A program made the position numbers and the translations under genes. A stretch of 64,000 bases of DNA, taken from positions 1 to 64,000 of the forward strand of contig PNLP01000027.1 of the NCBI GenBank assembly GCA_013823135.1. The letters run 5' to 3'. Each line of letters starts with the position of its first letter. Position 1 is the first letter of the stretch. The notes beneath the pieces were generated by a model. The model was not told where the DNA came from, made no database searches, and worked only from the letters and a program-made list of their open reading frames with translations. The DNA is from Planctomycetaceae bacterium (GTDB lineage: Bacteria > Planctomycetota > Planctomycetia > Gemmatales > Gemmataceae). Below are positions 50,652 to 59,424 of this stretch, piece after piece.

Positions 50652-51947
50652 TCACTTCCCTTTTGCCTCCGGTAGCCCCAAGAGCTTCGGGTCGGTCGCG
50701 TTCTTGCCGTCGGGAATCTCCGGGATGGGTTGGTCGCTGAACCACTGCCCATCGGCCTGCGGTCCGTGCAGAATCGGACTCGGATAAACCGGGATCATCC
50801 ACAGCGTCGATTCGGGTAACAGAATGCCATCCTGAAGGTGTAGAACCGCCTGGATGTAGTAGTGGACGTTCGCCCCCGCCAGCCCTGTCTTGGGGTTGCC
50901 CACGCACACCGCCCACACGCTCGTGAGCCGCTGATAGCCAGTCGCGGAGGGTTGACCTGCGGGAACCGTGACGGTCCAGCGGCGGTCGGCTTCTGTCACG
51001 ATCAGCGGGTGAATCTCTTCCTTCGCTCCCTCGCCAATTGGGCACAGGAACACGCTACCCATTTGATCGGCCTTGAAGAAGTTCCCGGCGGTGTTCGGTG
51101 CCCGTGTGATGTCGAACCGCACGCGGAGTTGTTGGCCGCCCACGTTGGCCCCCGGTTCCACATCCTTGCCGTCCGTGGTGAGCGTGACATGGAAGGTCGC
51201 GGTTCGGTAGTTTCCGCCGTTGAAGAGCTTATCGGAGCGTTCGTCGTTCCCACGGTAGTAGGTGTTGCGAACGCCCTTTGGAAGTGCGTGCAATGCTTGA
51301 GGCCAGGCCCACTGGAGGAGTTTGGCCGATAGCGTGAGTTGCGTTTTCTCCGCCACCGCTTGCTGCTGAACGGCGGCCTTCTGGCTCGTTGCCAGTTCTT
51401 CCCGTGCCAGTTCCTTCTCCCGCCAGAGCACCACGCAAATCCCCACCAGCATCAGCACGAGGAACGCACTCCGCTGCGTGAACGGATTCAGGAATCGTGC
51501 CAGTCGGCCGGGGGAAGTGTTATCGCGGGTGAGCCGATGATGAACGCGATTCGCCACGACGAGCGCGAGCCACGCCCCAACGACGGTCAGGATCACCGTG
51601 AGGTGGCGATTGCCAAACTCGGACACGGTCACGAACGATTCGAGCAATCCCGTCCACCACGCTCGCTCCGTTTCCGGGTTCACGGCAGGTGTGGCGGGTG
51701 GCATCCCATCACCAGGCGGAAGGTTCGCGAGATACGGCCCCGGGTTGGCTTTGAACTTCTGCACGCACCCGGCGCAGCACAAATAGACCGTGCGGCCCTG
51801 ATGCTCGACCTTGAACTCGGGAACGGCCTTCTCCCCGGGCATGACCGGGCACATCTCGTTCGGCGGCGGCGCGGCATTCGACGCCCGAGGAATGGCGAGC
51901 GCCAGCACAACCACCGCGAACCACGATACGACGGGCTTTGCTGTCAT
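50652..51947 (-). CDS. Membrane protein with N-terminal YHS/TRASH metal-binding domain
   Basis: 431 residues. A signal peptide (VVSWFAVVVLALAIPRASNA) precedes a YHS/TRASH-like domain with CPVMPGEK and VYLCCAGCVQKFKANPG, whose cysteines probably bind a metal such as copper or zinc. Two transmembrane helices follow at about residues 110-132 and 159-175. The C-terminal part is a beta-rich domain of unknown function (DVEPGANVGGQQLRVRFDIT). Probably periplasmic. ATG 51947 is chosen by its signal peptide; a GTG at 51971 is also open. It is divergent from the next gene. Confidence 0.7.
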   Translation of the reverse strand: MTAKPVVSWFAVVVLALAIPRASNAAPPPNEMCPVMPGEKAVPEFKVEHQGRTVYLCCAGCVQKFKANPGPYLANLPPGDGMPPATPAVNPETERAWWTGLLESFVTVSEFGNRHLTVILTVVGAWLALVVANRVHHRLTRDNTSPGRLARFLNPFTQRSAFLVLMLVGICVVLWREKELAREELATSQKAAVQQQAVAEKTQLTLSAKLLQWAWPQALHALPKGVRNTYYRGNDERSDKLFNGGNYRTATFHVTLTTDGKDVEPGANVGGQQLRVRFDITRAPNTAGNFFKADQMGSVFLCPIGEGAKEEIHPLIVTEADRRWTVTVPAGQPSATGYQRLTSVWAVCVGNPKTGLAGANVHYYIQAVLHLQDGILLPESTLWMIPVYPSPILHGPQADGQWFSDQPIPEIPDGKNATDPKLLGLPEAKGK

Positions 51948-52043
51948 GTTCCGCCAGGACGTGATGGCCACAAGCGTTCACCGCCGGTATCGTTTGAAGA
52001 GTAACCATTCTACACCGATTCCCGCAATCAGGGGCACTCTCCA

Positions 52044-53195
52044 ATGGCCAAGAAGCAGCTTCGCGTCGGCATGATCGGGTACGGGTTCATGGGCCGCGCC
52101 CACTCGAACGCCTACAAGCAAGTCGGGCAGTTCTTCCCGTCGGAACATCAGGTCGTGCTCAAGGCCGCGTGTGCCCGCAATGCCGGCGAGATCAAGAAGT
52201 TCGCCGATCAGTGGGGCTACGAGTCGATCGAAACCGACTGGCGCAAGCTCATCGAACGCCCTGACATCGACGTGATCGATATTTGCACGCCGAACAACTT
52301 GCACAAGGAAATCGCGCTCGCGGCAGCGGCCAACAAGAAGGCGATCCTGTGCGAGAAGCCGCTGGCCATGAACGCCGTCGAGGGGCGCGAGATGGTCGCG
52401 GCCGTCGAGAAGGCCGGCGTACCGAACATGGTGTGGTACAACTATCGCCGCATCCCCGCGGTGTCGCTCGCCAAGAAACTCATCGACGAAGGCCGCCTCG
52501 GTCGCGTCTTCCACTATCGCGCCAAGTTCCTGCAGGACTGGACCATCAAGGCCGACCTGCCGCAGGGCGGGCAAGGGCTCTGGCGGCTCGACGTGGCCGC
52601 GGCTGGCAGCGGCGTCAGCGGCGACCTGCTCGCCCACTGCATCGACACGAGCCTCTGGATGAACGGCTCGATGACGAGTGTGTGCGCGATGACCGAGACG
52701 TTCGTGAAAGAGCGGATGCACAACCTCACGGGGAAGGTCGAGAAAGTCGGCATCGACGACGCCTGCACGTTCATGGGTCGTTACGAAAACGGTTCGCTGG
52801 CGAACTTCGAGAGCACCCGCTACGCCCGCGGCCACAAGGCGGCGTACACGTTCGAGATCAACGGCGAGAACATGTCGCTGGCCTGGGATCTGCACGACCT
52901 GCAACGGCTGCAAGTGTTCGACTACAAGGACGACAGCAAGATCCGCGGCTGGAAGAGCGTTCACGTGACGGACAATAGCCCGGACCACCCGTACATGGCG
53001 AACTGGTGGGTGCCGGGCCTGTCTGTTGGTTACGACGTGAGTTTCACGCACCAGGTTGCGGACTTCATCAAGGGTCTGGAGACGGGCAAGCCAGAAGGCC
53101 CGACGTTCCGCGACGCACTGGAAACGCAGCACGTCCTCGACGCGGTGTTGGCGTCGGCCAAGAGCGAGAAGTGGGTCAACGTCGCGAAGGGGTAA
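52044..53195 (+). CDS. Gfo/Idh/MocA-family oxidoreductase (cytoplasmic)
   Basis: 383 residues. The NAD(P)-binding domain begins RVGMIGYGFMGRAHSNAYKQ and the catalytic motif is CEKPLAMNAVEGREM (Lys in EKP). The C-terminal domain includes YNYRRIPAVSLAKKLIDEGR and SGDLLAHCIDTSLWM with a His typical of the active site, as in inositol or sugar dehydrogenases. No export signal, unlike the homologue at 10.5-12.1 kb. It probably oxidises a sugar or cyclitol; the TIM-barrel isomerase at 49.6 kb may act in the same pathway, by inference only. Confidence 0.92.
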   Translation: MAKKQLRVGMIGYGFMGRAHSNAYKQVGQFFPSEHQVVLKAACARNAGEIKKFADQWGYESIETDWRKLIERPDIDVIDICTPNNLHKEIALAAAANKKAILCEKPLAMNAVEGREMVAAVEKAGVPNMVWYNYRRIPAVSLAKKLIDEGRLGRVFHYRAKFLQDWTIKADLPQGGQGLWRLDVAAAGSGVSGDLLAHCIDTSLWMNGSMTSVCAMTETFVKERMHNLTGKVEKVGIDDACTFMGRYENGSLANFESTRYARGHKAAYTFEINGENMSLAWDLHDLQRLQVFDYKDDSKIRGWKSVHVTDNSPDHPYMANWWVPGLSVGYDVSFTHQVADFIKGLETGKPEGPTFRDALETQHVLDAVLASAKSEKWVNVAKG

Positions 53196-53202
53196 CGGCA
53201 GC

Positions 53203-53230
53203 TTTAGCGGCCGCCCCACCGGGGCGGCCT
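53203..53230. repeat. Short palindrome, family 7
   Basis: CTTTAGCGGCCGCCCCACCG followed by GGGCGGCC contains GCCGCCCC and GGGGCGGC around AC. It matches, in inverse orientation, the unit at 26427-26459. It lies between the Gfo/Idh and Uma2 genes. Confidence 0.7.
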
Positions 53231-53253
53231 CGTCTCACCGGAAGGAGCGGAGC

Positions 53254-53808
53254 ATGTCAACGGTATTGCAACCGCCTGTCACGATCGCCGACTTCGAGAG
53301 GATGCCGGAACCGGAAGACGGCTCGAAACTGGAACTGGTTCGTGGGGAGGTCGTCGTTATGCCGCCGGCCAAGGGAAAGCACGGGATCTGCTGTTCCGGG
53401 ATTGCCTGGATCCTGATGAACTTCGTCAAGCCAGCGAAGCTCGGGTGGGTGACCACGAACGATACTGGTGTTGTGTTGGAACGCGGGCCGGACACTGTTC
53501 GCGGGCCGGATGTCGCATTCTGGAGCATCACGCGGCAACCGACGATGCCCGAGGGCTACTTCGAGATTCCCCCGGATATCGCGGTGGAAGTGCTCTCGCC
53601 GAACGATCGCCGAACCGATGTGCGGGTCAAGATCAAGGAATACGTGTTCTACAGCGTGCCGCTCGTCTGGCTGGTCGATCCTGAAACGCGAACCGTTCTT
53701 GTCTACCGAGGCAGCATGCGAGGAACCGAACTCGACGAGAACGACACCCTCGACGGCGGTGATGTGCTGCCGGGGTTCTCCTGCAAGGTGGCCGATCTCT
53801 TCGCTTAA
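53254..53808 (+). CDS. Uma2-family (DUF820) putative endonuclease
   Basis: 184 residues. Segments TIADFERMPEPEDGSKLELV, RGPDVAFWSI and PDIAVEVLSPNDRRTDVRVK, continuing IKEYVFYSVPLVWLVDPETR, match the Uma2 family, whose PD-(D/E)xK fold supplies Asp in GPDVAF, Glu in AVEVLSP and Lys nearby. These proteins are numerous in planctomycetes and cyanobacteria; their biological role is poorly understood and nuclease activity is inferred from the fold. ATG 53254 has GGAAGGAG 6 bases upstream. Confidence 0.9.
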   Translation: MSTVLQPPVTIADFERMPEPEDGSKLELVRGEVVVMPPAKGKHGICCSGIAWILMNFVKPAKLGWVTTNDTGVVLERGPDTVRGPDVAFWSITRQPTMPEGYFEIPPDIAVEVLSPNDRRTDVRVKIKEYVFYSVPLVWLVDPETRTVLVYRGSMRGTELDENDTLDGGDVLPGFSCKVADLFA

Positions 53809-53812
53809 ACGA

Positions 53813-53840
53813 CGAACGGCGACCGATCGGTCGCCGTTCG
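53813..53840. terminator. Perfect 28-bp palindrome between convergent genes
   Basis: CGAACGGCGACCGATCGGTC and GCCGTTCG form a perfect palindrome starting 5 bases after the Uma2 stop and ending 25 bases before the stop of the minus-strand giant gene. Position suits a bidirectional terminator, but no T-tract follows. Confidence 0.6.
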
Positions 53841-53864
53841 CACTTCACAGCTTGCAACTCGTGG

Positions 53865-56800
53865 TTACGGTAGCTTCACCCAGAGGGGCACCACGGGCTT
53901 GTAGGTGTCCGAGTTCACGTCGAAGGCCGTTTGCGGCCCGGGGTTCCCCGGCACCACATTCGACACACACTCCCCGGCGTAGTGCGGCTTCGTGAATGCT
54001 GGCGCGACGGTCATCGTCGTGACCCCGTCGGCGAAGGATGTCGGCGTGACGGTCACGATCTCCTGATTCGCACCAACTCCGATCACCAACTGCGACCCGG
54101 CGGCAAACGTCACTGGAACGCCATCAGAGACGACCGTTGCGTTGCCGGCGGTCGAAATCTGGAGCGATGTCGCCCCCACGGCTGCGTTCGCTTCCACCGT
54201 CGTGAAGAACGGGCGAACCGTGGCGTGGGTCGCGGTCGCGGGGTTGGCCTGGAAGCTCGCCACGTCGAGGCCGACGTTCGAGCGGTCCACGATCGCGAAG
54301 AACTTGCGGCGCGTGTCGCCGGGGGCGTTCTGGTAGTATTCCTTGCCGAGGATCACGGGGGCAGGAACGCCGGCCGGCCAACCCCCTGGTACCGTCTCGC
54401 TCGCCACCTCGAAGTAGCCCACCGTGATCCACACGGCGAAGTTGTTGCTCACGGTCGTCGTGTTGTTCAGGATCTTCCGGATCGCTTCCGCCTGCTGATA
54501 CGGGTGTCCGGTTACGGGCGGTACCGCAAGGTGCGGAACACCGGTGCCGACCGGGTTGCGGCGAAGCAGCGTGTCGTCGAGGTTCGTTCCACTCGCGTAG
54601 ATCGCCCCAGCCGTTGCAGTCGAAACGCCGAACGGCAGGAACGGGCGGTCCGTGCCACCGGCCTGGTCGTGAACCGAGATGCCGGGGATCGGGCACGAGT
54701 ACGTCGTTCCGGCGACATCCACGCGGTTCTGCATGCTCGTCGTGCGGGTGGCCATGAACTGCGTCCACAGGGTATCCACGAACGCCGAGTTGAAGGTGTC
54801 GTATCCCTGGGCGTCGAGCAACGCCTGGAACACCCGCTTGTCCTGAATCGTGTTGATGTTGATCTTGCCCGGGACGCGGCCGCCCAGGGCGGTTTGCTGC
54901 CCGTAAGGCTGCACGGTCAGCACTTCCAACGCCCGGTAGATTTGCGGGTACGTGTTCGCCAGCAACGCGGTTTGCACCGAGCCGCTGTACTTGGTGCCGC
55001 CGGGGCTAACGAAGTTCGTCGTCACGTCGTGCGACCGCCCAATCGAGGTGTGCAACAACTCGATCTGGTTGATGAGCGGCCGGTCCATGTGAACGAGCCA
55101 GTCGTACGGTGCCACCATCGTGTCGGCCGGTGGAACCACGGCGGTGGCCGGAGCCGTGGCCGCCTTGCTGTTCTGCCGGAGGAAGGTCTGCTTCACTCCG
55201 CTCGCCGGTGTGCTCGGGTCTTGCTGAACCACCATCGTCGTCGTGGGGTAGTTCGTCACCAGAGTCGCCGTGGTGGAAGTGGCCTGAGCTGGGTCGGAGT
55301 AACCCGCGTAAGGCTGAACCTTCCCGATCGACTTCGGCCACAGCGCCTCGGACCCGCCTGCGCTTGGCTCATAGCCCGCTCCGCCCACGGCCATGCGGGC
55401 CGTGCGAACGGCCGTCAGGATGTCGTCCTTCTTCAGCAAGATGCGGTCGGCCGAGCGAACGTGATCGAGGATATCGATCGTGATGTACGGGTTGGTCGTC
55501 GCGTCGTACGCAACGTATGGGTTCGCGAGGCGACGGAGCAGGATGACGTGCCGGCCGAGCGTGTTGGGAACGTCGGTGTCGGGCGTCAGCGTCAGCGGAA
55601 TCGGATAGGCCAGCGAACTTGTGCTTCCGCCGATGGCGTTCGGCATCGCGGTTCCCTTGATCGTCTTCGCAGCCGGGAACGTGGGGTTGTAGTCCGACCA
55701 GCCGGTGACGGCCGGGTTCGGTGCGGCGGGCACATCCGCGGCACAGATCACCATGCCGCCGTCTGCCACGCCATTGGCCGGCAGAATCGACTGCGTCGTG
55801 GGTGTTGATGCCGGCGAGAAATCGAACACGATGTCCGCGCCGAACGTCGGGGCGGTGCCGGGCGGGTCGCCCGTGACGTTGCCCGGATAGTTCGTGTCGG
55901 TCGGAATCCGCAGGCGGTTGATGACGGGGGTTCCCGTCTTGTTGTTCCGCACGATGAGAAGCTGGTACGGGGTGAACGCTGGGGTTCCGCCGAGTTCCGC
56001 AGCGGTGTACTTCACCTTCGCCGAGCCATCGCCCAGTGGGTTGGTCGTCGTGCTGGTGTACGGGTTAGTAGTCGGGTTCTGGAGTTCCACCCAGAAGCGA
56101 ACGTGCGTGTCCTTCGATGCCTTCTTGGTTGGCGGCATGGCCGTGTCGGTGAGAGCCTCATCGGTTGGGTCGTTCGACACTTCCGAGTACGCCTCATTGA
56201 TGACCAGCCGTGGTTTCTCGACGCCGTACACCACTTCCGTTGGGGTTGGGGTGTTCCAGGCGAACCGGGTACACACGTCGTCGCTATCGATGTAATCGAC
56301 GATGTTCGCTGCGAGTTGGGCGAGGTTCCGCACCTTGTCGTAGGCCGGGGTGCCAGGCGTGGCCGTGCCGGCCAGGGTCACAACAGCCGTCGTTGGGTTC
56401 ACACTCGCTTCCGTGGTCGGGTCCGAACTCGCGGCGACCAGTCGGGCGAAGATGTCCATTGCGAACGTCTGGCGTTCCTGGTTCGCAACTGCTGCGTTCC
56501 CTGCGTTGGCCGGGGTCAGCGGGGTGTTGGTCGTGAGGCGGTAATCGGCCAGTTGGCGGTTGAGGTCGATCGCCCCGAGGCCGGCGTTCGGATCAACTGT
56601 CACACCCGTGCCCGGCATCAGGCTTGCGCGGTCCAGCGAGAAGCTGTGTGTCGTGCAAAGCTGGCGGAGGGCGTGTGCCGTATCCGTTCGGTAAGGGTTC
56701 GGGGTTGTCTGCTTGGGCGGGTTCGGGTTCGAAAGCGTGCCCGTGCCCGTGAGCGTGCTTGGAGTCGTGGTTGCGAACGAGAGTTGCTTGATGCTGAACG

Positions 56801-58226
56801 GGTACGGTGCGTAGCGTTCCGTCAGCAGTTTCGTGTCGGTCGCCGGGAACGCACGCGGGGTGCCGGCCGTGGTCGGCCACTCGGTCGGGTTGTACAGGCT
56901 CGGGTGGTTGACGAACGTGGCGAAGGTCTTGTCGTTGTTGTTGGTGTAGCCGTTCAAGTACGTCGGGGCTGTTGCGAACAGCGGAGCAGACCCGGAGCCG
57001 GGAAGTTGCAGCGAGTTCGCTGCCGTGATCCCCTTCCACGCGATCTGCGAGTACAGCGGCAGTTCGAGAAGCGAGGAGTAACGCGACGATGCAAACGCCT
57101 TCTGGGCCGAGGTTCCGGGAGGCGTCGGTGCGCCGCCGTCTCGCCGCTGTGCCAGGCCACGAAGGTTCACGAGTGCCGGGCCTTCCGTCGGCCCCAGGAT
57201 GGTCGGAAGCGAAAGGTTCACTTCCCACGGCCCCAGGCCGTTGCCCGAAGCGTGAGCGCCGGCGTTCATCACGTTGCCGTGAACGTTCAGGTTGATCCGG
57301 CCGTTGAGGTCGAGGATCAGCGGCGCGATCAGCGGCTTCACACGGGTGCCGTTCGGCAGCGTGATCGGCGGCAACCCTGTGTCCATCCAGATGCTGTCGT
57401 TGTAGGAAACCGCATTTCCTGCTGCTGTTGTGCGGTTGAACCCGCCGGGCAGGTTCTGCACATCGCCGGTGTAGGTGCCATCCTGGTTCGCGGGAACGTA
57501 TGGGAAGCCCGGGTGCTCCTGCGGTCGCGGACGGGGAGTCAGGTACTTGCCTTGAGCATTCGTCCAGTTCGCATTTGCGCCAGGTTGTCCGGGCGGAATG
57601 AGCGTGCCGAAGCCGGCCGCGTTGTTGCGGTGGAACGACGGAACCACCACTTCGCCGGTCGCGGGGCACAGTGCCGCGAGGTAGAAGTCCTTGATGTCGG
57701 GGTACGTGTACGGTGCGTTCTTGCCGTAGTAGGTGCCGGTGGGGGTTGCGGCCGGGGCACGCTCGCCGGTGTATTCCGGGTCGCACACAACCGTCATGCC
57801 GGGGAACAGGCGGAAGTTCACGAGTTGCCGGTGATCGAGACCACCGAACGCGGGGGCCGTGGTCGCGCCACTGAACGTGCCCGGTCCGCTCCAGGCTCGG
57901 TACGGCGTGGTGTTGCCGGGGCCGGTTCGGCCGTACATCGTCGCCATGAGGCTATGGCCACGGGCGCTGTTGAGCAGGCCGGCACCCGTGTCGGCGGTGT
58001 CGTAGATGAACGCATTCAGGAAGGCGGTTGCGGCGCTGGTGCCGTCGGAGGAGAAGCCTTCGCCACCGCCCCGGGGTTGACCCTGGATGCGGGCGCGTTC
58101 GGCCTGGTCCTTCGTGTAGTACACCGCCGTGATTCCCACCACCGCCATGAGGGCGAGCAGCGAGAGCGTGACGATCAGGATGTTCCCGCGGCGATTGCCA
58201 CGCCGTGTCGTCGTCGGCCGAATCAT
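53865..58226 (-). CDS. Giant PilX/GspK-like pseudopilin-operon protein
   Basis: 1453 residues. The N-terminus, a short basic segment (TTTRRGNRRGN) and one hydrophobic helix (ILIVTLSLLALMAVVGITAV) followed by a polar charged stretch (YYTKDQAERARIQGQ), resembles PilX/GspK minor pseudopilins. The remainder is Thr/Pro/Asn/Gly-rich with many beta segments and no clear repeats, and is several times longer than usual GspK proteins (about 300 residues). The C-terminus includes TSLQISTAGNATVVSDGVPV. It is the last gene of the pseudopilin operon. ATG 58226 is chosen because it starts the helix signature. A 776-residue antisense frame here is rejected. Confidence 0.78.
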   Translation of the reverse strand: MIRPTTTRRGNRRGNILIVTLSLLALMAVVGITAVYYTKDQAERARIQGQPRGGGEGFSSDGTSAATAFLNAFIYDTADTGAGLLNSARGHSLMATMYGRTGPGNTTPYRAWSGPGTFSGATTAPAFGGLDHRQLVNFRLFPGMTVVCDPEYTGERAPAATPTGTYYGKNAPYTYPDIKDFYLAALCPATGEVVVPSFHRNNAAGFGTLIPPGQPGANANWTNAQGKYLTPRPRPQEHPGFPYVPANQDGTYTGDVQNLPGGFNRTTAAGNAVSYNDSIWMDTGLPPITLPNGTRVKPLIAPLILDLNGRINLNVHGNVMNAGAHASGNGLGPWEVNLSLPTILGPTEGPALVNLRGLAQRRDGGAPTPPGTSAQKAFASSRYSSLLELPLYSQIAWKGITAANSLQLPGSGSAPLFATAPTYLNGYTNNNDKTFATFVNHPSLYNPTEWPTTAGTPRAFPATDTKLLTERYAPYPFSIKQLSFATTTPSTLTGTGTLSNPNPPKQTTPNPYRTDTAHALRQLCTTHSFSLDRASLMPGTGVTVDPNAGLGAIDLNRQLADYRLTTNTPLTPANAGNAAVANQERQTFAMDIFARLVAASSDPTTEASVNPTTAVVTLAGTATPGTPAYDKVRNLAQLAANIVDYIDSDDVCTRFAWNTPTPTEVVYGVEKPRLVINEAYSEVSNDPTDEALTDTAMPPTKKASKDTHVRFWVELQNPTTNPYTSTTTNPLGDGSAKVKYTAAELGGTPAFTPYQLLIVRNNKTGTPVINRLRIPTDTNYPGNVTGDPPGTAPTFGADIVFDFSPASTPTTQSILPANGVADGGMVICAADVPAAPNPAVTGWSDYNPTFPAAKTIKGTAMPNAIGGSTSSLAYPIPLTLTPDTDVPNTLGRHVILLRRLANPYVAYDATTNPYITIDILDHVRSADRILLKKDDILTAVRTARMAVGGAGYEPSAGGSEALWPKSIGKVQPYAGYSDPAQATSTTATLVTNYPTTTMVVQQDPSTPASGVKQTFLRQNSKAATAPATAVVPPADTMVAPYDWLVHMDRPLINQIELLHTSIGRSHDVTTNFVSPGGTKYSGSVQTALLANTYPQIYRALEVLTVQPYGQQTALGGRVPGKININTIQDKRVFQALLDAQGYDTFNSAFVDTLWTQFMATRTTSMQNRVDVAGTTYSCPIPGISVHDQAGGTDRPFLPFGVSTATAGAIYASGTNLDDTLLRRNPVGTGVPHLAVPPVTGHPYQQAEAIRKILNNTTTVSNNFAVWITVGYFEVASETVPGGWPAGVPAPVILGKEYYQNAPGDTRRKFFAIVDRSNVGLDVASFQANPATATHATVRPFFTTVEANAAVGATSLQISTAGNATVVSDGVPVTFAAGSQLVIGVGANQEIVTVTPTSFADGVTTMTVAPAFTKPHYAGECVSNVVPGNPGPQTAFDVNSDTYKPVVPLWVKLP

Positions 58227-58271
58227 GGTCAAATCTCCATACGGAGCGCGGGCGTATTTTGGGTGAAGGTT

Positions 58272-58341
58272 GGGCGAGCGGCGACCATCAGGTCGCCAGT
58301 GGATTTCGTGACAACCGGCGACTTGACAGTCGCCGCTCGCC
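58272..58341. repeat. Inverted repeat with GGCGAGCGGCGAC arms
   Basis: Arms at 58272-58296 and 58317-58341 pair imperfectly (GGCGAGCGGCGACCATCAGG and complement of GACAGTCGCCGCTCGCC). It lies between the giant gene and the PilW/GspJ-like gene and has the shared GGCGAGC edge. Confidence 0.82.
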
Positions 58342-58350
58342 AAAACAGCG

Positions 58351-59370
58351 TCACATCGCGAATTTCCAGGTGTTCTGCCGGGTCTGCTTCGTCCGTGGAT
58401 CGTAGATCCGAATCAGGATCTGCAACGACTTGATCTGAACGAACTGCGGTGGCGTCGCTGCACCCGTGTCGAATGTGCCACCACCCTGGATAAAGTCGTA
58501 AGGCGCATCCGTGTTGGTCGCGAACGCACGCGGTGCTGTGGTGCTCCCGGTGATCGTTCCAGGTGTCCAGTCGGCCTGCACTTCGAACGACAGCACATTC
58601 GAGACGACAATGTCTTCACCGAAGCGTGCGGGGCTAGACAGTTGCGACAGTGGCATTCGGTTCGCCGGATTCATCACCGTTGCCATTGTGTTCACGTTCG
58701 CGCCGGCGTTACTGATTACTTCCGTATCGCTCACCACGGGTGTCAGAGACGTTACCTCGTCGGAGGAATAGGCCACGAGCCGTTGCCGACGGATGAGGTT
58801 GTACAACTGCTGCCCCCCGGCCTGGACCGATGTCGTCTTTCCCGGCATCGGGACGAGAAAGTACGCGATTTCAGCAGCCTGACTGCTGTACGTCGTCCCA
58901 CCCGAGTTCACCGTGAAACTGCTCGCATTCGAGGCGCTCGGCAAGACCGACGTGAAATGCAACTGGTGATTGACCGCCGGCGCGTTGATCTTGAACCCCT
59001 GAGCATCGCTTGGAGCTAACGCCTCAGTCCCTGGGTCCGTGGACACAATCTTGAAGAAGCCACCTGTCGGGCCCAGGCCGCTCCAGGCCGCTGCGGTTGG
59101 TACCTGATCGAGGCGCTGGTCCGAGAGTTTCGGGCCGTTCTTTGCCGACTTGGCGTCCAGGAAGTGATCCGTCTGGAGATCGCGGCTCAAGAGAATGCCG
59201 GCTCCGTTCAACTGGGAGATCAGTTCCCCGGTTGAGTGGGCTCCGCGAACGAAGTCGAGCGACATCTTGAACGACTCGGTCAGGATCAGCATGATCCCGA
59301 GCGACAACGCCATCGCCACCATCATTTCGACGAGCGTGAACGCGGGGCGAATCATTCGGTTGCGGGTCAT
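58351..59370 (-). CDS. Prepilin-type pseudopilin, PilW/GspJ-like
   Basis: 339 residues. The type IV prepilin N-terminus MTRNRMIRPAFTLVEMMVAM has Glu5 of the mature form; the residue before the cleavage site is Ala rather than Gly, which is unusual. The helix is followed by SLDFVRGAHSTGELISQLN and a beta-rich C-terminal domain (SFTVNSGGTTYSSQAAEIAY), as in GspJ/PilW. It probably forms part of a minor-pseudopilin tip. It lies between the PilX/GspK-like gene and the PilV/GspI-like genes, the usual H-I-J-K order. Confidence 0.82.
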   Translation of the reverse strand: MTRNRMIRPAFTLVEMMVAMALSLGIMLILTESFKMSLDFVRGAHSTGELISQLNGAGILLSRDLQTDHFLDAKSAKNGPKLSDQRLDQVPTAAAWSGLGPTGGFFKIVSTDPGTEALAPSDAQGFKINAPAVNHQLHFTSVLPSASNASSFTVNSGGTTYSSQAAEIAYFLVPMPGKTTSVQAGGQQLYNLIRRQRLVAYSSDEVTSLTPVVSDTEVISNAGANVNTMATVMNPANRMPLSQLSSPARFGEDIVVSNVLSFEVQADWTPGTITGSTTAPRAFATNTDAPYDFIQGGGTFDTGAATPPQFVQIKSLQILIRIYDPRTKQTRQNTWKFAM

Positions 59371-59424
59371 CGGATATCCCCTCGGTCAGCAGAATGCGTG
59401 TTGGTTCGGACACCCTGCGTTGAA

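Noticed and set aside
296..58341. Reading all inverted repeats as rho-independent terminators
   Set aside because: Almost none is followed by a T-tract, arms are far longer than typical terminators, cores recur as families, and one copy lies inside a coding region. Only 23811-23840, 27645-27677 and perhaps 53813-53840 look terminator-like.
56103..58433. 776-codon open frame on the plus strand opposite the giant PilX/GspK-like gene
   Set aside because: Its product is Arg/Val-rich low-complexity sequence with no domain, as expected for antisense frames of GC-rich coding DNA. The minus-strand frame has a prepilin-like N-terminus and operon context.
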